From: Sphaerotilus microaerophilus
Lineage (GTDB): Bacteria > Pseudomonadota > Gammaproteobacteria > Burkholderiales > Burkholderiaceae_C
Assembly (NCBI RefSeq): GCF_023734135.1
Contig: NZ_AP025730.1
Location: forward strand, 3,410,001-3,474,000
Reading direction: 5' to 3'
Length of the DNA stretch: 64,000 nucleotides
Part shown: piece after piece, positions 25,769-32,680 of the stretch
Layout of the letters: every line of letters begins with the position of its first letter
How positions within the stretch are numbered: position 1 is the stretch's first letter
The notes under the pieces: model-generated
The model's database searches: none
What the model saw: the letters and a program-made list of their open reading frames with translations, nothing else
Told to the model about the DNA's origin: nothing
Position numbers and translations under genes: made by a program

Positions 25769-26073
25769 GCTAACTGTCATGGCCCGGGCGGGTCACCCTG
25801 GATGATGGAAGACACTGAGGGTGTGCGGGCCTGAGCGGGTAGAGGTCGGTCAATATTTTGATGGCACTCGACCGCGATCGCTAACTTGACCCGCTGCCGA
25901 CCACTCGTACCCAGGATTGCCTGCGGGCGCTGCTGAGTTCCTTGCGGAGCCCGGGCGCCCGACAGCCCACATTAAAGAGAGCCGCCAGGCTTTGTCCCGG
26001 CAGGCCGTTGGTCGGCGGCACCTGCGCGGGCCCGCACGCTTGTGATTGTTGTTCAAGCTGCAGGAGCCCGGCA
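25769..26073 (+). ncRNA. probable bridge-RNA-encoding left end of IS110 copy 1
   Basis: IS110-group elements with a long non-coding region upstream of the transposase express a structured bridge RNA from it, whose two loops pair with target and donor DNA. This 305-base left end has the right position and size and contains GC-rich self-complementary stretches. An example is GGAGCCCGGGCGCCC near 25950. I did not derive a fold, so this rests on family knowledge. Confidence 0.35.
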
Positions 26074-27300
26074 ATGGATCTGACCCCGATGCACAAACGC
26101 GTGATCGCGCTGGACGTACACCAGGCCAAGATCACCGCCTGTGCGGTGGTCGAGCATGACGATGGCCGAGTGGAGGTCACCAAGCGCGACTTCGGAGCCT
26201 TCAGACGCGACCGCCGTGCCTTGGCGCAATGGTCGCTGGAGATTCGGCCCGAGGTGGTGGTGATGGAGAGCACGGGGGTGTACTGGAAGAGCCCGTTTGC
26301 GGCGCTGGAGGCGGTGGGCATCATCGCGTGGGTGGTCAACGCGCGCCATGTCAAAGCTGTGCCCGGGCGCAAGACCGACATGGCCGATGCGCAGTGGCTG
26401 GCCACGCTGGCGCGTGCGGGCCTGTTGCGCGCCTCGTTCATTCCACCGGTGGACTTGCGCCAGCTTCGTCTGGTGGCGCGTCAGCGGCAGAAGCTCGTGG
26501 GCATGTGCAGCGCCGAGAAGAACCGGCTGCACAAGGTGCTGGTAGATGCGGGCATGCGCATCAACGTGGTGGTCAGCGACATCCACGGTGCCAGTGCACG
26601 CGCCATGGTCAAGGCGCTCATTGCGGGCCAAGCCATGTACGAGGTGCTGGATCAAAAGGGGCGCCTTCGGGCCAGCCGGGACGAGTTGTTCGAGGCCCTG
26701 AGCACCGAGCAGTTCAGCGCCGCGCACCGCTTCGTGGCCCAGGAGATCATGCAGCACATCGAGCACATCGAGACCCGCATCGCCCGCATGGACCAATACC
26801 TGCTGGACGGACTGCGCGCCTGGCAGCCGCAGCTCAAGCTGCTGCAGACCTTGCCGGGTATCGACATCCAGGGCGCGGCGATGCTGCTGGTGGAGATCGG
26901 CGCGGACATGGACGTCTTCGGCAGTGCCGAGCGGCTGGCCAGCTGGGTGGGCATCTGCCCGGGCAACAACGAGAGCGCGGGCAAGCGCAAGACCGGGCGC
27001 ATCCGCAAGGGCAACGCCTGGGTCAGAAGGCTGCTGTGCGAGTTCGCCCAGGCTGCAGCGCGTACCCGCTGCGCGCTCAAGGCCAAGTTCGACGCGCTGG
27101 CCATTCGCAAGGGACACAAGAAGTCCATCGTGGCGCTGGCCCACAAGATGCTGCGTACCGTCTACGCCATGTTGGCCAACGGCACCCACTACCAAGACAA
27201 GGAGGTCGACTACGAGGCCCTGAACGTCCAGCGCAACGCCCCGCGCTGGCTCAAAATGCTGCGCAAGCACGGCTTCATCGCCACCCCCACCGCCACCTGA
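26074..27300 (+). CDS. IS110-family transposase (copy 1)
   Basis: A 408-residue DEDD-type recombinase. The N-terminal RuvC-like domain has Asp14 (IALDVHQAKI), Glu65 (VVVMESTGVYW), Asp102 and Asp105 (KTDMADAQWLA). A coiled-coil linker occupies about 150-260. The C-terminal Transposase_20 domain has LLQTLPGIDIQGAAMLLVEIG and the catalytic Ser301 (GICPGNNESAGKRKTGRIRKG). The frame is intact and probably active, as the second identical copy suggests recent movement. The ATG at 26074 follows GCAGGAGCC. Confidence 0.93.
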   Translation: MDLTPMHKRVIALDVHQAKITACAVVEHDDGRVEVTKRDFGAFRRDRRALAQWSLEIRPEVVVMESTGVYWKSPFAALEAVGIIAWVVNARHVKAVPGRKTDMADAQWLATLARAGLLRASFIPPVDLRQLRLVARQRQKLVGMCSAEKNRLHKVLVDAGMRINVVVSDIHGASARAMVKALIAGQAMYEVLDQKGRLRASRDELFEALSTEQFSAAHRFVAQEIMQHIEHIETRIARMDQYLLDGLRAWQPQLKLLQTLPGIDIQGAAMLLVEIGADMDVFGSAERLASWVGICPGNNESAGKRKTGRIRKGNAWVRRLLCEFAQAAARTRCALKAKFDALAIRKGHKKSIVALAHKMLRTVYAMLANGTHYQDKEVDYEALNVQRNAPRWLKMLRKHGFIATPTAT

Positions 27301-27426
27301 GACTCGCTTGCCTGCTGACCTTGCGGCCCCGACCAGCCTCAGGTCAGGCAGCCACACGTCCGCGCTTGGGTGTCTTCCACATTAACAGCACCCTTCGCCT
27401 GACAGGAGCCACCGGTCAAGGCAACT

Positions 27427-28689
27427 TCAGCGCTCTGCCAGTAGACGCAGCGCCATCTTCCGGGTGGTGGACTGGACAAATCGCTCCAGCCTTTCGGCCA
27501 ACGTCTTCGCGGAAGGCGCCAGGGACGGCGTGATCTCCTGAACCGCCTGGCTCAGGGCCGCAGGCAACCGCTCGGCCATCTCACGCGACTGCTGCAGCAC
27601 GAAGCGCGGCTGCATGCCGAGCTGTCGGGCCATCTGCGCCAGGTGCTCAGCCCCCATCTCACCCGGCCGGACCTCGCCACCGATGGCGAAGGCGAATTCG
27701 CTCGACAGCCCGGGGTACAGCCGAGTGCACATCAGATCGTAGAAGGGCGTCAGCCTCACGCCCTGGCCGGGTAGGCTGTAGATCGACAGGTTCTTGGCGT
27801 GGCTGTCGTTGTTCCCGACGTACAGGTTGAAGAACACCCAGCGCAGCAGATGGCGCAGATCCACCGCGGGCTGCGCGCTGTAGCGGCGGATCAGTTCGGC
27901 GCAGGCAGCCAAGCTCGGGCCACCTTCCTTCTCGTACTTGCGCTCCGACACCGTGCCGGCCAGTTGGCAGAGGTCGTACTGCACCCGTCGGGCCAGCGTG
28001 CCGTCGGGGCGCAGCTGGCGGTCGAAGCGGCGCACCACGCAGGCCTCGGTGCGCGGCTCGTAGAAAACCTCGGCCGTCGGCAGGCCCGCCAGCGCGGCGG
28101 TGCGCATCACGATGGCCTCGTTCGCCGCCGTGTGCCAGACCTTGGCCAGGCGCCGGATGTTGGGCTTGAGGATGTGGGTGGACGGTGAGGTGCCCTTGGG
28201 CAGCCGCGGCAGTCCGTCGTCGAAGATGGCCAGGGTGGTCTTGTCCTGAGCGCCAGCCAGCGAGATGCGTGCGCCCGGCTCCTGGATGTCGATGGCTGCA
28301 GCGGACTGTCCGGCCAGGACGGCCGCAATGGCCTCCCAGGTGGTGGGCTCGTAGCGCGCAGGCTCCTGACCCTGCCCGGGCGCAAGCAGCACGAAGGCGC
28401 CAGCGGTGTCGCCGGCCACCTCCAGCAGCAGCGAAAACAGGGTGGACGCCTTGCGCTGCGCGGCCAGGTAGTCGCGCAGCTCCCCCTCCGGCAGCAGGTT
28501 CTCGAAGAAGGCCTGCACCTCAGGCGTGGCCTGTCGACCGGTCTGCAGGGGGATGGTTGCGAGCGACATGCGCTGGTTGCCGCTCAACCACTCGGGTGCG
28601 TACTCAAAAGCCAGTGGCGTACTGTCGTGCACCGAGCCGACCTGCTTGCTGTCGTAGTAGACGTCCAACCGGGGGGGCCGCGGCTGCAT
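27427..28689 (-). CDS. hipA: HipA-family serine/threonine kinase toxin
   Basis: A 420-residue HipA-like kinase. The N-terminal HipA subdomain (about 1-110) has PLAFEYAPEWL and VQAFFENLLPEGELRDYLA. The kinase core has the Gly-rich ISLAGAQDKTTLAIF, the substrate-channel THILKPNI, the catalytic loop YVGNNDSHAKNLS and the metal-binding Asp of LTPFYDLMCTRLYPG; all key residues are present. HipA toxins phosphorylate aminoacyl-tRNA synthetases or other targets and cause growth arrest. The start is ATG 28689, with an adjacent GTG at 28692. It follows the antitoxin gene by about 10 bases and is expressed from the same promoter. The 3' end lies only 42 bases from IS110 copy 1. Confidence 0.9.
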   Translation of the reverse strand: MQPRPPRLDVYYDSKQVGSVHDSTPLAFEYAPEWLSGNQRMSLATIPLQTGRQATPEVQAFFENLLPEGELRDYLAAQRKASTLFSLLLEVAGDTAGAFVLLAPGQGQEPARYEPTTWEAIAAVLAGQSAAAIDIQEPGARISLAGAQDKTTLAIFDDGLPRLPKGTSPSTHILKPNIRRLAKVWHTAANEAIVMRTAALAGLPTAEVFYEPRTEACVVRRFDRQLRPDGTLARRVQYDLCQLAGTVSERKYEKEGGPSLAACAELIRRYSAQPAVDLRHLLRWVFFNLYVGNNDSHAKNLSIYSLPGQGVRLTPFYDLMCTRLYPGLSSEFAFAIGGEVRPGEMGAEHLAQMARQLGMQPRFVLQQSREMAERLPAALSQAVQEITPSLAPSAKTLAERLERFVQSTTRKMALRLLAER

Positions 28690-28699
28690 CACGCGGGTC

Positions 28700-28984
28700 T
28701 CACAAGGGCTGCGCCGAGCGCGAAGCCTTGGTCCGAACGATGACCTCCAGGCCCAGCAGGTCCATCAGGTCCAGGACCTTCTGCAGTTGAACCGTGGGCT
28801 TGCCGTTTTCCAGGTCGACAATGAAGCGGTTGCCGGTGTTGCCCAAACCAGCGAGGTCCAGCTGCTTCAGGGCCAGCCGCTTGCGCTGTTCACGCATGAC
28901 GGCGCCCAGTTCCACAGAGGAGCGGATCGGAGTTTCCGCCCCGATGGGATGACCGACCGGTAAGTCTTGCATCGGAGAGGACAT
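28700..28984 (-). CDS. hipB: HipB-type antitoxin, XRE-family DNA-binding protein
   Basis: A 94-residue protein with a helix-turn-helix of the HipB/Cro type (about 28-80: LGAVMREQRKRLALKQLDLAG, FIVDLENGKPTVQLQKVLDL). The N-terminal ~25 residues are longer than in compact HipB proteins. It should neutralise the HipA kinase and repress its own operon through the inverted repeats just upstream. Neighbour order antitoxin-toxin and the very short gap are typical of hipBA. Confidence 0.88.
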   Translation of the reverse strand: MSSPMQDLPVGHPIGAETPIRSSVELGAVMREQRKRLALKQLDLAGLGNTGNRFIVDLENGKPTVQLQKVLDLMDLLGLEVIVRTKASRSAQPL

Positions 28985-29005
28985 GGCAGGACCCTTAAGT
29001 TACCT

Positions 29006-29056
29006 ATCGGTCACTTTAGACAGAATTCCGGAGATGGTCAAGACAAAATGACCGAT
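29006..29056 (-). promoter_or_regulatory. hipBA operator: paired 8-bp inverted repeats
   Basis: ATCGGTCA at 29006-29013 and its exact reverse complement TGACCGAT at 29049-29056 lie just upstream of the hipB start, in an AT-rich stretch. The flanking bases are similar too (T-rich on the 3' side of each site). Two spaced operators fit the way HipB dimers bind and bend their own promoter. No -35/-10 pair is assigned. Confidence 0.6.
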
Positions 29057-29065
29057 CAGTAATTA

Positions 29066-29641
29066 TCACAACCTCACCACCGCAGTCTTGGAATCTCGCC
29101 CGCCCGAGGCTCGCTGTGCAACATCAACACATCCACTGCGCCACTCACACGACAGACACACACCACCTGCTACCGCCGTTCGCGCCTGAACCTCACCTGC
29201 CACCAACCGCTCCCGCCGCAGCACCAGCTCGATCACCTGCCCCTGCGTCATCAAGTCCACCCGATGCCACCGGCTTCGGCGCCACCACCTCCCGCGGTAG
29301 ACGCACACCCAGCCCCACTGAGCGATCGATTCCCCCGTCACCGCTACAGCCGCCAGCCGCTGCGCCGACAGCTGCACCACATCTGACCGATGCACCCGGT
29401 CATGCCGGCGGTGCTTCACCTCCGCCAGCACGACTTCCCCTGACGCCAAACGCCAGGCGGCATCCACCCGGGCCACCAGCCGCACAGGTTCATCGATGAC
29501 GAACTCGCGTTCGGTCCAGATCTGCTGTGCGCCCTGCAAATGCGCCGGTAGAAATTGCGAACGCTGCCGCAGCCAGCGCCAGCCCAGCCAACCGATGACG
29601 GCTACCACCAGCCCGGGGACGGCCTCATTCCAGATGTCCAT
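29066..29641 (-). CDS. PD-(D/E)XK nuclease-like protein with membrane segment, C-terminal part of a split Cas4-like module
   Basis: A 191-residue protein. A hydrophobic segment (about 7-24, AVPGLVVAVIGWLGWRWL) suggests membrane anchoring. Then comes a RecB/Cas4-like core: Asp in LVARVDAAWRLASG, the E-x-K motif in VVLAEVKHRRHD and Gln in SDVVQLSAQRLAAV. Near the C-terminus are three Cys in CLSCEWRSGC, as in the Fe-S cluster of Cas4-type nucleases. The first Cys and the motif-I His expected for Cas4 are encoded by the preceding gene, whose stop overlaps this start (TGATG). I infer that the two products act together. The target and role are unknown; the ParM-type gene in the same operon suggests a plasmid- or island-maintenance setting. 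Confidence 0.6.
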   Translation of the reverse strand: MDIWNEAVPGLVVAVIGWLGWRWLRQRSQFLPAHLQGAQQIWTEREFVIDEPVRLVARVDAAWRLASGEVVLAEVKHRRHDRVHRSDVVQLSAQRLAAVAVTGESIAQWGWVCVYRGRWWRRSRWHRVDLMTQGQVIELVLRRERLVAGEVQARTAVAGGVCLSCEWRSGCVDVAQRASGGRDSKTAVVRL

Positions 29642-29916
29642 CACCGCCCTCCTCCGGCCCGCAACTGGCCGATCAGGCGTCGAACCACGTCGATCAGGGA
29701 CCTGATCCATCGCCAGGCGATTCCCCCTCTGCCCCCCTCTTGCAGGCACCTGCGATGGATCACCTGACCTTGCTGCATGGCTATGCGTCTCTGCTCGCTG
29801 TTCCGCTTGCCGAATCGGTGTTCCAGCAGCACGCGCCGCTCACACACCGCCATCTGCGCCAGCTCCGAGGCGCCAACCCGTCGGTGTGTCCTTCTGGGTC
29901 GCGGTTTGCGGCCCAT
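29641..29916 (-). CDS. small basic protein, probable N-terminal part of the split Cas4-like module
   Basis: A 91-residue, Arg-rich protein. Residues 17-55 resemble the start of Cas4/RecB-like nucleases: SELAQMAVCERRVLLEHRFG supplies the first Fe-S Cys, and MQQGQVIHRRCLQE the motif-I His. It stops where the next gene starts (TGATG), so translation is coupled. It also begins on the stop of the previous gene in the same way. Either the nuclease is naturally encoded in two pieces or an old frameshift split it; the clean coupling favours the former. Confidence 0.5.
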   Translation of the reverse strand: MGRKPRPRRTHRRVGASELAQMAVCERRVLLEHRFGKRNSEQRRIAMQQGQVIHRRCLQEGGRGGIAWRWIRSLIDVVRRLIGQLRAGGGR

Positions 29917-30215
29917 CAGGCGTCTCCTTCGCCGTCTTCCGGCAGATCAAAGGCCTGGTTGGTCTGCCTCGCCGCCTGGACGTTGACGCGATTCGCCGCC
30001 TCCATTCGCGGCAGCTGGATCTGCGGTGCCACGGCGAGCCCCTGCTCCAGCCAGCGCTGCGCCATCAGCCCCTCATGGGCCAGGAACCTGAGGCGGTTGA
30101 CCCGCTTGGGCCCCTTGTTGAATCGGACCAGGTCGTCGTACAGGCGAGGGTTGTCGTCGCGCTGCATCTCGAAGAGCAGCCGGATCGGCTCTGTTGCCGG
30201 TTGGTTCGTGTTCAT
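29916..30215 (-). CDS. small protein of the ParM operon, unknown function
   Basis: A 99-residue protein starting MNTNQPATEPIRLLFEMQRD, with an alkaline central part (FNKGPKRVNRLRFLAHEGLMAQRWLEQG) and an acidic tail (DLPEDGEGDA). Its start overlaps the stop of the ParM-type gene by 4 bases (ATGA). Size and position match the adaptor (ParR/StbB-like) that couples a ParM filament to DNA, but no ribbon-helix-helix motif is obvious, so the role is inferred from context only. Confidence 0.55.
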   Translation of the reverse strand: MNTNQPATEPIRLLFEMQRDDNPRLYDDLVRFNKGPKRVNRLRFLAHEGLMAQRWLEQGLAVAPQIQLPRMEAANRVNVQAARQTNQAFDLPEDGEGDA

Positions 30216-31252
30216 GCGCCCTCCCCGCCGGTGGTCTTGGGTCGGGTCCAGCCGCCGGGCAGGCTGGCCAGGTAGTTCTGGCCAGCGATCTGGTAGCCGC
30301 GCACGTTGGCGAACATCGGCTCCTTGACCTCCAGAATCTGGTGGGAGCTGAAGGCCTGCTTGACCGCCTTGCGGAACAGGAAGGCGCCACCGCCGACCAG
30401 GATGACGTGCTGAATGTTGTAGGCCCCGCCGATGCGCCGCATCATGGCCGCCACCGCATCCTTGGCGATGATGTCCACCATCGGCTTGAGCCGCGCCGGG
30501 TTGTAGCTGCGCTGGAAGACGGTCATGCCCTTGCCGCTGCGCAGTGCCACGTCGATGGCTTCGAAGTTGGTGTAGGGCTGGCCGATCTCCTGGCTGATGT
30601 CGTCGGCGATGAGCTGCAGGATGTTGGACACGCCCCGGTCCACCGAGAAGCTCTGCTTGTGGGCCAGCTTCATGCCCCGTGCCACCAGCCAGTCGAAGGT
30701 GCGCGAGCCGGGGTCGATGACCAGGCTGAGTTCCTGCTCCATCGCCTCGACCCGCTCGTGCTGGGTGGCGTAGTCGATCAGCGCACCGTGCGGCTGGGCC
30801 ATGGCCAGGGCCTTGTGCACGGTGACCGACTTGCCGCCGCCCAGGTCGTGGCGGCCGGTCATGAGCTTTTCCAGCTGGGTCTTGCGCGCAGCGAACTGGG
30901 CCACCGGCAGGCCAACGACCAGAAGGTCGATGGTCTCCAGGCGCATCATGCGCAGCGCTCCGCGGGCCAGGGCGAGGTACTGGGGGGTTTCGATGTAGTC
31001 GCCGTGGATCTCGGTGGCGCGGAAGGCGTCGGCGGCCAGCATGACGTCGGGGCCGACCTCGTAGAACAGGCCGCCGATCGGGATGGCGTAGGTCTTGCGC
31101 CCTTCGCTGCCCAGTGCCTTGGCGGGGTCGCGCGGGCTGGGGTAGGCGCGGGACGGGAAGCTCTGGCAGCGGAAGTCGCTGGGGCGGCTGCCGCCGGTGA
31201 TGAACTTGGTGTTGCCGAATCCGACATCCACCGCTCTGACAATCGGTTCCAT
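30212..31252 (-). CDS. ParM/StbA-family actin-like protein
   Basis: A 346-residue actin-fold ATPase. It has the phosphate-1 loop VRAVDVGFGNTKFITG at the N-terminus, phosphate-2 LSLVIDPGSRTFDWLVARG and the adenosine motif QHVILVGGGAFLFRKAVKQAF. It fits the plasmid segregation ParM/StbA and PRTRC-protein-D-like group. ParM-type proteins form dynamic filaments that push replicon copies apart. On an integrated island it may stabilise an excised or plasmid-like form. GGAG seven bases before the ATG at 31252 sets the start. It is the first gene of a four-gene operon in which every junction overlaps. Confidence 0.85.
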   Translation of the reverse strand: MEPIVRAVDVGFGNTKFITGGSRPSDFRCQSFPSRAYPSPRDPAKALGSEGRKTYAIPIGGLFYEVGPDVMLAADAFRATEIHGDYIETPQYLALARGALRMMRLETIDLLVVGLPVAQFAARKTQLEKLMTGRHDLGGGKSVTVHKALAMAQPHGALIDYATQHERVEAMEQELSLVIDPGSRTFDWLVARGMKLAHKQSFSVDRGVSNILQLIADDISQEIGQPYTNFEAIDVALRSGKGMTVFQRSYNPARLKPMVDIIAKDAVAAMMRRIGGAYNIQHVILVGGGAFLFRKAVKQAFSSHQILEVKEPMFANVRGYQIAGQNYLASLPGGWTRPKTTGGEGA

Positions 31253-32680
31253 GGAAGGGCTCCAGGTCGGGCAAGGGAATGAACAAGAGAAGGTGCAAAG
31301 GGCTGGGGCGGCAGCCAGCATCCAGAGGAGGCTGACGCCCGTCCACCCGGAAGCCGTCCTCGTGCAGGCACCTATCCCGATCGCGGTGCAGTGGGTCGCG
31401 GTGCAGTGAGACCAGGATCCGACTGCGGTCGAGCAAGGCCGTGCCCGGCGCCGACGAAGGCTTGCGGGTGTCAGACCAGGCTCTCACCCGAGCGGGAGCT
31501 GTCAACCCCGACGGGCGCCGCTGAGGTGGCGCGGGAAGCCCGGAGGTCGGGCCTTCGAAAACCTCAAGCTCGGAACCAGAGGCCGGCACCGGGTGTGTCA
31601 ACCCCCTCTGTAGCGGCGGGTCGATTCGAGGGTTCGCAACATAAAGGCCACTAAACGCAACGTTCGTGCAGCGGATTCGCCACCGTCAAGGGTCGTGCTG
31701 ACGCTTCGGTTGCCGAGACCGGGCATTGCGCTGCCCTACCCGATCCGATCCACTGGAGCCTCCCGATGGGCCAGCCTGGCCCGCTCCTTCCGGAGCCACA
31801 GGCGTCGCAGTCGTTACCTGCCTTGGGGGGTCGGCTCTCTTCGAGCCCATCCCAATCACAGAGTGATCCGCAGCGGCCCAGAGCCCTGCGGCGGTCATCC
31901 CCGAGGTGGCCTGGTTGTCTTCTTGTGGAGTTCTTGCGTCCGCTGGTCCGGTGTGTGCACCGGGCGCTCCTGAAGCGCAGCGGCGCTGGCATTCATGGTG
32001 CGGGTCCTGGAGACCTGCGTGGAATGTGTCGTCTGGTCGGGCACGCGTCCTCAGGACGCCCCTTGCGGTTGCTGGCTCCTTTCAGAGTCACCCGTTTGGC
32101 TTCGCTCACCCCTCGCCTCGCCCTGGCTCTGCGGTCAGGGGCGGTCCCACAGCGAGCGACGACCCGTGACGGCTCCACGTCACCCGGACCGATCCAACCG
32201 AGGCGTGTCAGGCTGGACCTGCACGCAGATGCCTGCGGCTGACCCTTGAGGCAGTCCGGCATCCCAATCCCACCGCTGCAGAAATGCATACGTGGGGCGG
32301 ATCACGTTTCCATTTTTAAGACCGACCGCGCCGGGCCTCGCGCCCGACAAACCTTGGGACTTCAGTCTGCTGTCGTAGTGGGCGGGCTGGCGGGAGCGTT
32401 GACCACCTGGCTCAACAACAATGGCAGAGACATGCCGATCTTGATGCACGCACGGCTGTGTCCAGCTCCGCCCACCCGGAGTGACGCGGAAGCGCCGCAA
32501 TGCAGCGTTGACAGTCGCTCCCAGGATCCGGAACGCTGCTTCGGCCAGGAGCGGCCGTTGACGATAGGCCCTTCCCTCACACTTCTGCCGTATGCTCGTT
32601 TTCACTTGGCTCGAACCGGTTGGGGAAGTTCGTGGCCTGCACCGGGCCGGCTACAACGCGCGGCCGGACACGAGTTTGCC
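31253..32680. other. 1.4-kb stretch without recognisable genes
   Basis: Between the ParM-type start and the end of the TIR-NTPase gene several short frames exist on both strands, but none has consistent codon use, a ribosome-binding site or a family resemblance. The part next to the ParM-type gene must hold that operon's promoter. The remainder may be decayed coding sequence, a replication or transfer origin, or an RNA gene; I see no iterons and no CRISPR-like repeats. Confidence 0.5.

Larger units (their letters stand above)
25769..27385 (+). mobile_element. IS110-family insertion sequence, copy 1
   Basis: A 1,617-bp unit repeated without visible difference, in opposite orientation, at 38381-39997. 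It has one transposase gene, a 305-base non-coding left end and an 85-base right end, with no terminal inverted repeats or obvious target duplication, as is usual for IS110 elements. The shared boundary runs from GCTAACTGTCATGG to CTTCCACATTAA. Up to a few bases at each end may belong to the shared target site, so true ends are uncertain by that much. Confidence 0.85.

Noticed and set aside
26053..27357. Long antisense frames opposite both IS110 transposases
   Set aside because: They are identical in both copies only because the DNA is; the transposase strand carries all catalytic motifs.
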